Below the pieces are notes generated by a model. That model searched no databases and was not told where the DNA came from. It saw only the letters and a list, made by a program, of their open reading frames with translations. Below, in pieces: positions 55,601-63,930 of a stretch of DNA of 64,000 nucleotides. Origin of the DNA: Blastocatellia bacterium (GTDB lineage: Bacteria; Acidobacteriota; Blastocatellia; Chloracidobacteriales; Chloracidobacteriaceae); the NCBI GenBank assembly GCA_019695185.1, contig JAIBAN010000018.1:28441-92440 (forward strand), written 5' to 3'. A program made the position numbers and the translations under genes. The stretch's first letter is position 1. Each line of letters opens with the position of its first letter.

Positions 55601-58472
55601 GAATCGCGCATTCAAGTCGGAAGGGATTTCCAAAAGGGTCACGCTGGGCGGCAAAGTCAATCCCCTGTTGCAACAGTGCCTGTTTCAAAGCAAGGGTGGA
55701 TCTTAAGAATTTTCCGGTCCGGGCATGATATTCATAAATGGCCCGGTCCATCAGGTTGCCAATTGGCCGAAAATAAATCCAGACAAGTCGGGTGGCAACG
55801 AAATCGTCACCGGTTCCAAATTGCTGGTCAGGCCCGGCAGTGGAAAAGGCAACACCTTGCCGCTCCTTCTCCGTAAAAAAAGCAGCCTGAAATGGATTGC
55901 CCCAAGGGTCAAGGATATTTCGGTAATCCAACCCGCCTTGGGCCAGGATTCTTTCGAGGCTGGCCTGGGAGGTTGGATAAACCTGGGCCTGTTGGTACAC
56001 CTTGTCGAGACAGGTGGTCAGGTTGACCAGGGTTTTCCGTACCTCTGGGGAAAACACATCCCAGGCTTCTTCAGTGATCCGTCCAATTTCATTTTCCTCC
56101 ATTCCGACCGGTGGTTCATTGGTTAAAAGCAGTCCGGCCACGCAATTCAATTCCGTCGGAAACTTCTGTGCGGCATATAACCCCGTCAGTTCTTCCAGGC
56201 TGATATTGGAATAGCTGGGGATTGCTGTGGTGGCAGACTGCCCTTCTGTTTCCGGTTGAGTAGTTGTGCGACTGACCCGCAACCGTTCAGCCACAGCTTT
56301 GTCCACCACGGAAATTCCCAAGGCGCTTTCCACCGACCCACCGGAAGTGTGGCTTACCTTGACCTGAACCTTGGCTTCCTCCCCTGGTCGGTAGACAGGT
56401 TGGCTCCTGTCCACCGATACATTCAAAAGAGGAGGCACCGGAAAGATGACCGTCTGGCCTCCCTGAAAGTAGGTTCGGTTATGGAAAACAGGGTCGGTGA
56501 CCGTCGTCCCTGCCTGAATCCGGACGAATCCTTCGAAATTCCGGTTCCAGGGCAATGACAACATCCCTTTGCGGTTCACCATCTGAACCGTTCCCGAATA
56601 CACGATTTTTCCCTGACTGTGCGCCTGTACGATAACCGGGCTCTGCGGTGGACAGGTGGCGGGAACTTCAAACCGGAGCGAGATGGGGTCACCGGCTCGA
56701 TAGAGGTATTGGTCCGTGTCAATCAGGATTTCAGTTTCGGAACCCTGGTTAAGCGTAGAACGAATGTTCCCCTGGTTTCCTTTCCCATCCCTGGCCGTCA
56801 ACGTCATTTCCCAGGAGCTGTCGGGCAGGGCCAACCGGTTCAGGGGCTCGATTTCCACTTTTTGCACCCCCAGTTGATTGGTCGTGACGGTTTTGTGGAT
56901 GGGTTTCTGCAAGGATTTTTCAGCAGGCTTGATTTGAATCTCCACTGGACAGGAAACCGGAGTGCCATCGGCATAACAGGTGGTCATAAAAAACCTGAAC
57001 GGAAACCTGAGGTCGGTTCCTGCCTGGTGAAAATAAACGTGAATCGGCTGTCGGGAAAGCCGCACGGTAAACCGGCCCGTCTCGGTTTTCCCAGAAACCG
57101 GGTCGGTGCAGTCCGCACAGAACGTCAGGTCCTGATAGCGTTGCTCAGAATCAGGTGGGAGCGACCGCCAGGCTTCCGCCAGATTCAAGGTAAAACTGAC
57201 TTGCCCTTGTTCGTCGGACTTGGCTTGCTGTGGGTCAAATCGGTCGTAGTCCCATTTTTGGGTTTTGTAATTCCATGTTCGGGCGGTTTCCCGAAAGAGT
57301 TTGACCGTTGCACCCGGAACCGGTTTGCCAAAGAGATAATCAGCCTGCACTGTGGCGGTGACGGATTGCCCTGGAAGCACGAAAGGGCGGTCCAGTTTGA
57401 CCCCGACCCGAAACTGGGGCAGTTCATAACGGCTGATTGTGACCGAGGTGCCCCAGATTTTCTGGCGAAATGAGAGGGAATGATCGACTTCCAGGTGGTA
57501 ATCCCCCAAGAGAGTGGTTTCCAACGTTTTCCAATCCAGGTGGGCGATGCCAAAGCGGGACGTTGTGAGTTCAGCCTGGGTGACAACCGTGTCTTCCGGA
57601 TCCTTGACGGCCACATGAATCTTTTCATTTTTGAGTGGAATACCGGCTGCATCCCGCACCAATACCCGCATATGGACCGTTTGGCCGGGTTGATAGAGCA
57701 GCTTGTCAGTCCAAATCGTGATCCTTGCCTCCACATCAGTATCGAGTGATTGGGTTTTTTCCAATTCGAGCGGGCCAAGCTGGCCTTTGATTGAAAGCTG
57801 GTAAACCTGGTCCGGCATTCCATTGGGTGCCGAAAGTTGAAGCTGGGCCACGCCGTTTGGGTCAGTGAATTCCGACTTGCTCTGGGTCTTTTCGGTTGTT
57901 TGCAAGTGCATCAGAAGATTGGCTGAGATTTGAACACCAGGGACTGGTTTATGTGTAATGGGATGTTCGGCCAGGACCGAAATCACAAAGTCGTTGCCCG
58001 GAATCACTTTTTGGGGCTGTAAAATTCTTAACTGAAAGAGTTGGGGCGTCATTTCAGAAAGTGACCGAATCCCTTCTTGAGGCGCAGACGGGACTGGAGC
58101 CTTGCTTTGCACATCAAAACGGTACCGCAACCGCCACCAACAGGCACGGGTCAGGTCCTCCCCTTTCAAGGACGCCAAGGCTTTCAACTCGACTGAATAC
58201 GACCGGGTTCCCGGTTCCAAGACCCAGGAAACCTCTTTGGTTTCAACAATCTGGTTGTCCGGGGTAAGGATTTCCACCAACCCCCTGACATTCACAGGTT
58301 CAGTTCCCGGATTGGTCAGCGGAACTTCAAGGAAACAACCCTGCGCTTTGATGGAAATGGAAAGAGCTGATTTATCAACAATCAATTCAGGGCGGGCCTG
58401 GACCTGCTGATTTTTGAGAGAAAAAACAACCAGCAAAACCAAAATCAGAGCAAGCCAAAATCGTAGACGCAT
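52650..58472 (-). CDS. Alpha-2-macroglobulin-like protein with inserted pseudopilin-like repeats and a TonB-receptor-like module
   Basis: 1940 residues with a signal peptide/anchor (MRLRFWLALILVLLVVFSLK). MG-type beta domains run to about residue 800 ('LYQPGQTVHMRVLVRDAAGI', 'PVYRPGEEAKVQVKV'). Three repeats of about 89 residues follow, each with a DP(W/F)GNP motif at 855, 945 and 1033, one with 'AGPDQQFGTGDDF', as in type II secretion pseudopilins (GspG). A carboxypeptidase-regulatory beta domain ('ATISGTVRDATGASIAGAEV') and a segment like the start of TonB plug regions ('EIVEVTASNLALNTTTS') come next. The A2M core has 'ETAFWEPELVTGTDGRTQF' and a thioester CGEQ (Cys1480-Gln1483), so it can trap proteases covalently. 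No penicillin-binding protein 1c gene is adjacent. Confidence 0.88.
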   Translation of the reverse strand: MRLRFWLALILVLLVVFSLKNQQVQARPELIVDKSALSISIKAQGCFLEVPLTNPGTEPVNVRGLVEILTPDNQIVETKEVSWVLEPGTRSYSVELKALASLKGEDLTRACWWRLRYRFDVQSKAPVPSAPQEGIRSLSEMTPQLFQLRILQPQKVIPGNDFVISVLAEHPITHKPVPGVQISANLLMHLQTTEKTQSKSEFTDPNGVAQLQLSAPNGMPDQVYQLSIKGQLGPLELEKTQSLDTDVEARITIWTDKLLYQPGQTVHMRVLVRDAAGIPLKNEKIHVAVKDPEDTVVTQAELTTSRFGIAHLDWKTLETTLLGDYHLEVDHSLSFRQKIWGTSVTISRYELPQFRVGVKLDRPFVLPGQSVTATVQADYLFGKPVPGATVKLFRETARTWNYKTQKWDYDRFDPQQAKSDEQGQVSFTLNLAEAWRSLPPDSEQRYQDLTFCADCTDPVSGKTETGRFTVRLSRQPIHVYFHQAGTDLRFPFRFFMTTCYADGTPVSCPVEIQIKPAEKSLQKPIHKTVTTNQLGVQKVEIEPLNRLALPDSSWEMTLTARDGKGNQGNIRSTLNQGSETEILIDTDQYLYRAGDPISLRFEVPATCPPQSPVIVQAHSQGKIVYSGTVQMVNRKGMLSLPWNRNFEGFVRIQAGTTVTDPVFHNRTYFQGGQTVIFPVPPLLNVSVDRSQPVYRPGEEAKVQVKVSHTSGGSVESALGISVVDKAVAERLRVSRTTTQPETEGQSATTAIPSYSNISLEELTGLYAAQKFPTELNCVAGLLLTNEPPVGMEENEIGRITEEAWDVFSPEVRKTLVNLTTCLDKVYQQAQVYPTSQASLERILAQGGLDYRNILDPWGNPFQAAFFTEKERQGVAFSTAGPDQQFGTGDDFVATRLVWIYFRPIGNLMDRAIYEYHARTGKFLRSTLALKQALLQQGIDFAAQRDPFGNPFRLECAIHKTSYVVNVFSPGDPQKAEGEQLVWSSRIDYFKDTERLIAQALDLFFAETGRVPATEADFARALKFKGIDWNRIKDPWGNPYEVQFSKSYPLLNRPGQEGKGPRSIEVQHLLYLTVMSRGEKAGPQHPADDFEVAKFSHPVTSSRFSLNLRPITSVETLHRFSRFHLTGATISGTVRDATGASIAGAEVTIIHTATQQQKSTTTDATGEFLVTDLEAGEYSIKIESVGFSPLKMIGIWLPSANLFEASFTLNAGGGNEIVEVTASNLALNTTTSSASLASTVTSDSVVTKQPSAQAVSFTTPKVRDYFPETAFWEPELVTGTDGRTQFGFKIPDSLTTWSMLVTAITEDGKIGSSTTEFRSFQPFFVDHEPPPTLTVGDRISLPVAVRNYTPTDQSVRLQMKPEDWFSQEEPLPGSVLVPANGVTKAVVNLQARHSVRGGKNRVSAISETDQDAVEKPVTVHPDGAEQVATAGTLLSDSGRLELNIPAACLPGTIQGHLKIYPNLLAHVIEGIEGIIQRPYGCGEQTISSTYPNLLVLKYLKKTGQKSAVSGKAERFLVEGYQRLLTYRTASGGFSYWTGGAPNLALSAYALRFLLEAKDFTSIDLHVVQALENWLVSQQSSKGAWGTEKETAYVTAVLARGDTSPHAVKKGLDYLTQSLSTTSDPYQLACLVLAGQSIGQKETVTVAVSKLRSLTRTTLKGKCWPASASTPFYGWGLAGDLETTALVLRALQNQPGAESMIFDGLHFLIKNKDLYGVWHSTQATINVLDTLLDSRLVQTDQEPATKLEFRVNGKPVPLPGGSQQEQVSGPVMLDVSQYLKAGNNVVEVTDGGGKAVTSVQVVSRFYVPWTELPETSPGHPVLKVAFDTTTSEPFQPITCKVEVNQEPGRGMLLAEIGLPPGNQIDRESVQNLLAERTAGIQMIDILPDRLRLYLWPNQSQVNFAFRFWGRYGIQAQNAPSQLYDYYNPAASSIVKPIEFTIR

Positions 58473-58782
58473 AGGGTTTACCTCGCTGAAACTCCCTGTT
58501 CGCTGCCGCCAAAAGGCAACAACCTTCCTGCCCCTGGATGGCCAAAGGTGTTTTGAATTCTTGAACTTGATGCGGAAATTCGGCTCAACCAGCAGGAGGC
58601 AATTTTCACGCCACAGCCTGGAGGTTCAGCAAAAAACAATCAAAATAAACGGTTTAGAGATAATTGGAGATTCTTTGTGCCAGTTTCAGGATTGGAAAAA
58701 AAGGATGGATTTCCAATTTTTTGGAGAAGAACAAAAAGCCCTGCCATTCTCGGTTTGACAACAAGTCGTGCTGCTTTGGTTT
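58473..58782. other. Intergenic region without a recognised gene
   Basis: Upstream of the macroglobulin gene. No convincing ORF, palindrome copy or terminator is seen. The right end runs into the heptamer array that closes the VWA gene. Confidence 0.5.
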
Positions 58783-58796
58783 TCAGTCCTCAGTCC
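58783..58796. repeat. GGACTGA heptamer forming the VWA gene stop
   Basis: Two units, read on the minus strand as ACT-GAG-GAC-TGA. The same Glu-Asp-stop ending occurs in cysM. Confidence 0.8.
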
Positions 58797-61593
58797 GCTT
58801 GCGGGCTTGTTCCCGTGCTTTGCGCAAGGCACCAACCATGCCTTCCTGGGGTTTTTCTTTTCTGGGTGGTGCAGGTGCTTCAGTGGGCCTGGAGGCACTG
58901 CCTGTGGTGGCCGCCGGAACCGGGACCGCCGGTTTGGCAGTCCCAACGGGTGCCACCGGTTTTCCGGCAGGCGGGGCCGGTTTCCCTGCCAAAGCGGGAA
59001 GTGTCGGAATTTGAGGCAATTTCCACCGTTTTACCGTGTCGGACAGCATCAAAGTCCGGCGCTCCAGCACTTCAGCCAGCAATAAAAGCACGGCTGCAAG
59101 CAGCATCCAGGTTTTCAGTTCCACATAACGCGGACGGCGGGGGAATTCCTTCCAGATGCCGGACACATCCAGCCGTTCCTTGCCACCCGTGGCCTGGGCC
59201 AGTCGTTGCAGTTCAAACAGCCCGTCGGCGGCGGCTCTGGGTTTGTATTCCGGCGAATAAGGAAGTAACACAGGGGTCAGCGATACCGCTCCAAAGCCCG
59301 GAATATCAACCGAAGTGAGCGAGGTTTCGGTGCCCTTCACATTGACATCCACACTCAGGGCATCAGCCGAAGTCCACCGAAGCGTGGTTTTTTCGACTTG
59401 GGGCGGTTGTCCGGGCGTGCCGTGCAGGGTTGTGACGGTGGGCGGGTCACGAAACGGAGGCAGGTCTTTTTCCGGGTCCAGGTTGAGGCGGATGGTGTTG
59501 GTGCCGTTGGCAACCTCCTGGGTCAACAGCATGTTTTCCGGCAAGGTATCAGTGGTTCCAGCCGTCCAGCGGGCCAGACTCGAAAAAAAGGCCCCGGCTT
59601 CGTTCCAATTGGCAACCGGTCCGGTATAGGCCCCGTTGGCCTCTCCGGCATAGGTCAGCACCCTGCCCACTCCGGCCTGCCATGCGGCCACCACCGGCGC
59701 GTTATATTCGTCTACCGTGAGGGCTGCAAGGTTGGCGGTTGGCCGGGTGTAGCACAGATTATAGCCCCCCATTTTGACCGGGCCGGCAAACTGTTTTCCG
59801 GTCAGGGAAGTCATCCCGCCGGTGAATTTGATTTCGGTCAGTTGGTCCAAAAAGGTATTGCGGGCCACCACAAAGGTGTCCTGGGCAAAAAGCCGGGGCA
59901 ATTCTTCCGCGTTTTCGGTGAAAAAGCATTGCCCTCCGCCTCGCTTGGCGACATCGCGGAGCAGTTCCGCATCCACATCCGTTGGTTTCCCCAGGCCAAT
60001 CACGCTGACCGTGATATTCGACTTTTGGCATTGCTCCAGCAGTTCCTTGTATTTGCCCGGTTCTTCCGAGTCAGCCGCATCCGCAAAGAGAATGATATGT
60101 TTGGTTCCGGATTTGGCCTTGAGCAGCATTTCCGCCGAAGCCTGAAGCGCCTCATAAATAAAAATACCGCCGCCGCCCGATTCCACTCGCAGGATTTTGG
60201 AGCGCTCCGCTTCTTTATTATTCACTTGGGACAAATCGGCAACCGTATGGGCCTGGCTGTCCACCGCAATGCAGCCGAATTCATCCATCGGCGAGAGCAG
60301 GTCCAAAACCTGGGCGGCAGCCAGATTGGCCAAATCCATCTTGACTTTGCCACCGCCAGCCGGAGCGGCCATACTGCCGGAACGGTCCATCGTGACTACA
60401 ATGGCCAGCGCCAGTTTGCGGTGTTCGCTTTTCAATTCCATCGAAACCGGCAAAATCGGCTCAATCGGGGAGCGAAAATAACCGCCGGGGCCGTAGCTGT
60501 TTTTGCCCCCGGTCATCATCAGCCCTGCACCGGTTTCCTTCACCCAGGCAGCCAGGGTTTCCATACCGGCCTGCCCGATTTTGTCGGCGGGCACATTTTC
60601 CAGAATAACGGCTGAATATTTGGAAAGCTCCTCGATGGTCCAGTTCACGTTTTGGACCTGCACCGGTTTGACACTGACGCCACTGGCGGCCAACAGGCGG
60701 GCAAATCCAGCCTGCGCATCCTGTGAAACACAAAGGAGGGGGCGGTTGCCTTCGACCCCAACCAGCAACCGGGCGGTGTTGTTTTCGGGAATCGGGTCCG
60801 GGTTTGTGCCTTTGACTTCAATCCGATAGCTCTGGGTGCCGGGTTCAATGCCCGTGTCACGAAAGGTCAACCGGCTGACCCCAGCCGGAAAGGTCTGGGT
60901 TCCTTCTGCAATCACTTCCTGCCCGCGCAACACCCGATAGGTAACCGGCTGTTCCGTAGGCATCTGGACCCAGGCCGAGAGCATAAACGATTCGCCCGGT
61001 GTCACTTTGACCGGAGCCTCAAGCTGGGAAACGGCAATGTCGTTGGTGGCGGGCCGCTCCAGCATCGCATAATCCAGTGTGATGCCCCGCGTGGCGGCTT
61101 GTGCCGCAATGGAGGAGGGTTCGGGACCGGTCCAGCGGCCATCCGAAACAATGACGATTTTGCCCGGCCCATCACTGGGAATCAAAGCCAGTGCTTTTTC
61201 AATTCCGGCGGAAAGGTTTGAGGCATCCGGCTGGACCACATTGGTAAAACCAGGGAAGCGGGCGGCTTGGGGGGCATGTTCGATATGGGAACGTTCCCCA
61301 AAAGAAACCACTGCGAGCCGTTCTTCGCTGCCCATTTCCTTTTGAATCCGGTCAATGATGGCCCGGTGGGAGGTATCGGCATCAGCGGGCATCGAAAGGC
61401 TGCGGTCGGTGACCACCACCACCGTGCCGGTCCGACCCGGAAATTTGAGGCACAAGCCAGCCAGTGAGAACAGAACCAGCAGCGCCATGGCAATCCGCAA
61501 AACCCGCAGCCAGCGTGAGGAAAACCGCCACCAGTAAAGGGCCAAAGCCATTGGCAGCGCCAGTAACAGCCAGATTGGGTTCAAAAAAGTCAT
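58783..61593 (-). CDS. Large membrane protein with two VWA-type domains
   Basis: 936 residues. Two N-terminal transmembrane helices (about 5-20 and 33-50) are followed by a first VWA with MIDAS 'VTDRSLSM', a beta-sandwich region, a GATase-like segment ('NRPLLCVSQDAQAGFARLLA', 'MMTGGKNSYGPGGYF'), a second VWA with 'MDRSGSM' (near 405) and 'IILFADAADSEEPGK', and a last transmembrane helix near 835-855. The cytoplasmic tail is Pro/Ala-rich and basic. Such proteins are relatives of the BatA/BatB group, usually encoded with MoxR ATPases, which are not in this window. Its last codons and TGA stop (Thr-Glu-Asp-stop) are formed by a GGACTGA heptamer pair at 58783-58796. Last gene of a three-gene unit. 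Confidence 0.85.
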   Translation of the reverse strand: MTFLNPIWLLLALPMALALYWWRFSSRWLRVLRIAMALLVLFSLAGLCLKFPGRTGTVVVVTDRSLSMPADADTSHRAIIDRIQKEMGSEERLAVVSFGERSHIEHAPQAARFPGFTNVVQPDASNLSAGIEKALALIPSDGPGKIVIVSDGRWTGPEPSSIAAQAATRGITLDYAMLERPATNDIAVSQLEAPVKVTPGESFMLSAWVQMPTEQPVTYRVLRGQEVIAEGTQTFPAGVSRLTFRDTGIEPGTQSYRIEVKGTNPDPIPENNTARLLVGVEGNRPLLCVSQDAQAGFARLLAASGVSVKPVQVQNVNWTIEELSKYSAVILENVPADKIGQAGMETLAAWVKETGAGLMMTGGKNSYGPGGYFRSPIEPILPVSMELKSEHRKLALAIVVTMDRSGSMAAPAGGGKVKMDLANLAAAQVLDLLSPMDEFGCIAVDSQAHTVADLSQVNNKEAERSKILRVESGGGGIFIYEALQASAEMLLKAKSGTKHIILFADAADSEEPGKYKELLEQCQKSNITVSVIGLGKPTDVDAELLRDVAKRGGGQCFFTENAEELPRLFAQDTFVVARNTFLDQLTEIKFTGGMTSLTGKQFAGPVKMGGYNLCYTRPTANLAALTVDEYNAPVVAAWQAGVGRVLTYAGEANGAYTGPVANWNEAGAFFSSLARWTAGTTDTLPENMLLTQEVANGTNTIRLNLDPEKDLPPFRDPPTVTTLHGTPGQPPQVEKTTLRWTSADALSVDVNVKGTETSLTSVDIPGFGAVSLTPVLLPYSPEYKPRAAADGLFELQRLAQATGGKERLDVSGIWKEFPRRPRYVELKTWMLLAAVLLLLAEVLERRTLMLSDTVKRWKLPQIPTLPALAGKPAPPAGKPVAPVGTAKPAVPVPAATTGSASRPTEAPAPPRKEKPQEGMVGALRKAREQARKRTED

Positions 61594-61599
61594 AGGTTT

Positions 61600-61989
61600 T
61601 CAGGCGGTTGATGGTCCTTCGGTCTTTTGGTGAGTGATGCGGATGGCTGTTCCTTCCGCCACAATCCAGCCTTGGTCATCAGGATGGTCGCTGATGAAAC
61701 GGACCTGCCCGCCGACCTTGATACCGGCTGGGTGAAAGATATTTTCAAGCATCCATTCCATCCATTCCCGAAATTGACGCCATTGCGGAGTTCCATCCCA
61801 TTCCAACCCCTTGAGGTCCTGAGTCAGGACCCAACAACATTCCGAGCGGGGCCGGAGGTCCACATGATAAGACAGCTTGAGTCGGGGTAAAACCCGGTCC
61901 TGTTGCAATTCCAAAATCCGGCGGATGGTTTCCTCCGAAAGCGGTTGGTCAAATTCAAAGCGTCCGTAAAACGTATAAGAATATCCCAT
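61600..61989 (-). CDS. Small hypothetical protein between VWA genes
   Basis: About 129 residues from ATG 61989 (MGYSYTFYGRFEFDQPLSEE); an upstream TTG at 62091 is less likely. No ribosome site is clear for either. The protein is soluble and Trp-rich ('EWDGTPQWRQFREWMEWMLE'), and ends with 'GQVRFISDHPDDQGWIVAEG'. I do not recognise the family, though the 'SDHPDDQGWIVAEG' style resembles small proteins often found in predicted immunity or housekeeping roles. It ends 6 bp before the next VWA gene start and lies in the same direction, so it is part of that operon. Confidence 0.6.
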   Translation of the reverse strand: MGYSYTFYGRFEFDQPLSEETIRRILELQQDRVLPRLKLSYHVDLRPRSECCWVLTQDLKGLEWDGTPQWRQFREWMEWMLENIFHPAGIKVGGQVRFISDHPDDQGWIVAEGTAIRITHQKTEGPSTA

Positions 61990-62087
61990 TTTGATTCGGG
62001 TACCGGAAATCAGAAGTTGGGTTTGGGGTTTGAATATCGAAATTTTGAGGTACCAGCCCAGCCCCCCAACCTTCTGTTTTATACCTG

Positions 62088-63869
62088 TCAATTTACCTCT
62101 GTGGTTGAAAATCTTTTAATGGAGCCGGTTGCCAAACCAAGATGGACTCCCAATGCCAAAACCGCAATCAAAAGAAAAACCCAGGACATATCCTTATAGT
62201 CGGTGCTGGCTGTTTTTTGATTCAGCCAATTGCCGGAGGTTCCCGAACTGCATGTGGTTAAGTCCGATTCACCAGCGGCCAGGGCGTTGACCGAACACCG
62301 AAACGCCGCTCCTGAGCTGGCCGGTTCTGCCAGAAAGGAAAAAATGCCCACATCCGTCCCCTGAAAGAGCAATGTGGTTTTGGTAACTGAAAGGGTTTGG
62401 ACCTGTTTCGCCGGTGTTTCAAGGCGGACGGTTTTGGTTTCCGGAGCCACTGAAAGCATGGTTTGCCCGCCCAACCGAAGGTTGGTTTGCTCCAGGCCCG
62501 CCAGCGTGCGGCTTCGCCAGGCCAACAGGTTTTCCAACAAAATCGGCCAGTTTGGTGAAATCAGCAGGTTGGACCCGGCGACGTTATAGCGCATCAGGAT
62601 GTCGTGCGTCCCGGACAGTTTTTCCGAATCCGCCATCAATTTGGTATCGCCCAGTGTGAGGAGCGGCAAGCCGCCTCCGGCGAGGCCGCCATTGTCGGCG
62701 GCGGCATTCCAAACGACACCGCCCAGATTCAGGCCGTCACACAGGGGATGGGTTTTATTCATGACAAACGGGCCGATAAAACTTTGGCCTGCGCCAGTCG
62801 AGACGATGCGAAGGACCCAGGATTTACCATTCCCCGGTTGTTCGGTGGCATTGTCACAAATCAGCAGGTCGGGATTACCGCTCGTAAGCACCGCTGTTTG
62901 TGCGGCTTCAAGGGCTTGTTCGAGGGCTTTTTTCAGGATTTCGTTGGAAACCCTGATTTCTGTCCGCACCGGTTTTCGGGGCGGGGGCAGCAACGTGACC
63001 CGATTATCAAGGGCCAGCGCATCTTCCCCCAGTTCAGCCCGAAAGCCGGTGGCTTCGGCGGGTAACGCCAGGACAACCCGTTTGATTTCTCGCGGGCCGA
63101 GCGAAAGGGAAGCGGTTTCCTTTCGGCTGCCAGGGCCGGAAACTTCCGTTTCAAAGGTGGTCGTGTTGTGCGAATCGGACAGGTTGGCGATTTCAAGCAG
63201 GACTTTGTTACCGCTCCAATTGGCGTTGACAAAAGCGGCATTCGGCTTGGGGAGGCCAAACGCCCGCCACTCAACTGAGGCCGCTCCATTGTCAAGTTGG
63301 GTGGCCGGAGCATGGTCAGTCACCACCAGCACCCGTGGATGCTGGTCGGAAAGTCCAAAGGCAAAAGAAACGGCTTCTTCCAGGTTGGCGGTGGGGGCCT
63401 TGCAATTCCACTTGGCAAGCAATCCGGCAAGGTCGGTTTTGGTGGCGGTTTGACCGAGGACCTGCGGTTTTTCTCCTGCCAGAACCAGGGTCACGCTGCT
63501 GTGGGCTGAATGGGAGGCTTCGGCAATGACTGCTTCCACTCCCTGGTGGCGCGGAGAATTGTTTTCTCCGGCCAGCATTGAAAAGGAATCATCCAGCACA
63601 ATGACAAGCGGGCGGGCCGCATCCGTCGAAAGCAGGTGCGGAGCCGCTGCCGCTGTGACCAGGGCCAGCAAAGCCAATGCTTCCAGAAAAAAAAGCAGGG
63701 GCAGCGGCAACCGGCGAAAAACCCGGCCTCCTTCCTGGGGCGGGCGGATGTCCTGCCAAAACATCAGGGAGGACACGGGAACCGTGCGAAACCGGTTGCG
63801 AAGATAGTAAATCGCCACCAATGCCGGAATACTTGCCAAAGCCAGAAATGCCAAGGGGTGGGAGAACAT
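62088..63869 (-). CDS. BatA-like double-transmembrane VWA protein
   Basis: 593 residues. The N-terminus 'FSHPLAFLALASIPALVAIY' plus 'RNRFRTVPVSSLMFWQD' is the BatA N-terminal motif, with two transmembrane helices (about 5-22 and 55-80). A VWA domain follows with MIDAS-like 'IVLDDSFSMLAGE'. Beta-rich domains lead to a C-terminal transmembrane helix (about 563-582). It would be anchored in the inner membrane with its bulk in the periplasm. It is the first gene of a unit with the small protein at 61600 and the larger VWA protein at 58783. The region directly upstream of the ATG is a GGGTTCA array, and no ribosome site is visible. Confidence 0.85.
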   Translation of the reverse strand: MFSHPLAFLALASIPALVAIYYLRNRFRTVPVSSLMFWQDIRPPQEGGRVFRRLPLPLLFFLEALALLALVTAAAAPHLLSTDAARPLVIVLDDSFSMLAGENNSPRHQGVEAVIAEASHSAHSSVTLVLAGEKPQVLGQTATKTDLAGLLAKWNCKAPTANLEEAVSFAFGLSDQHPRVLVVTDHAPATQLDNGAASVEWRAFGLPKPNAAFVNANWSGNKVLLEIANLSDSHNTTTFETEVSGPGSRKETASLSLGPREIKRVVLALPAEATGFRAELGEDALALDNRVTLLPPPRKPVRTEIRVSNEILKKALEQALEAAQTAVLTSGNPDLLICDNATEQPGNGKSWVLRIVSTGAGQSFIGPFVMNKTHPLCDGLNLGGVVWNAAADNGGLAGGGLPLLTLGDTKLMADSEKLSGTHDILMRYNVAGSNLLISPNWPILLENLLAWRSRTLAGLEQTNLRLGGQTMLSVAPETKTVRLETPAKQVQTLSVTKTTLLFQGTDVGIFSFLAEPASSGAAFRCSVNALAAGESDLTTCSSGTSGNWLNQKTASTDYKDMSWVFLLIAVLALGVHLGLATGSIKRFSTTEVN

Positions 63870-63875
63870 AGAAGC

Positions 63876-63930
63876 CAGGGTTCAGGGTTCAGGGTTCAGG
63901 GTTCAGGGTCCAGGGTCCAGGGTCCAGGGT
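63876..63930. repeat. GGGTTCA/GGGTCCA heptamer array upstream of the BatA-like gene
   Basis: About seven to eight tandem units begin 7 bp before the BatA-like start codon. No complementary arm is visible before the window ends; the rest, to 64000, is noncoding with short TTGTCAATTG-type repeats. Confidence 0.85.

Noticed and set aside
59398..60615. Plus-strand open frame (405 codons) opposite the large VWA gene
   Set aside because: Composition is that of a shadow frame, with no recognisable motif and no ribosome site. The minus-strand VWA domains are clear.
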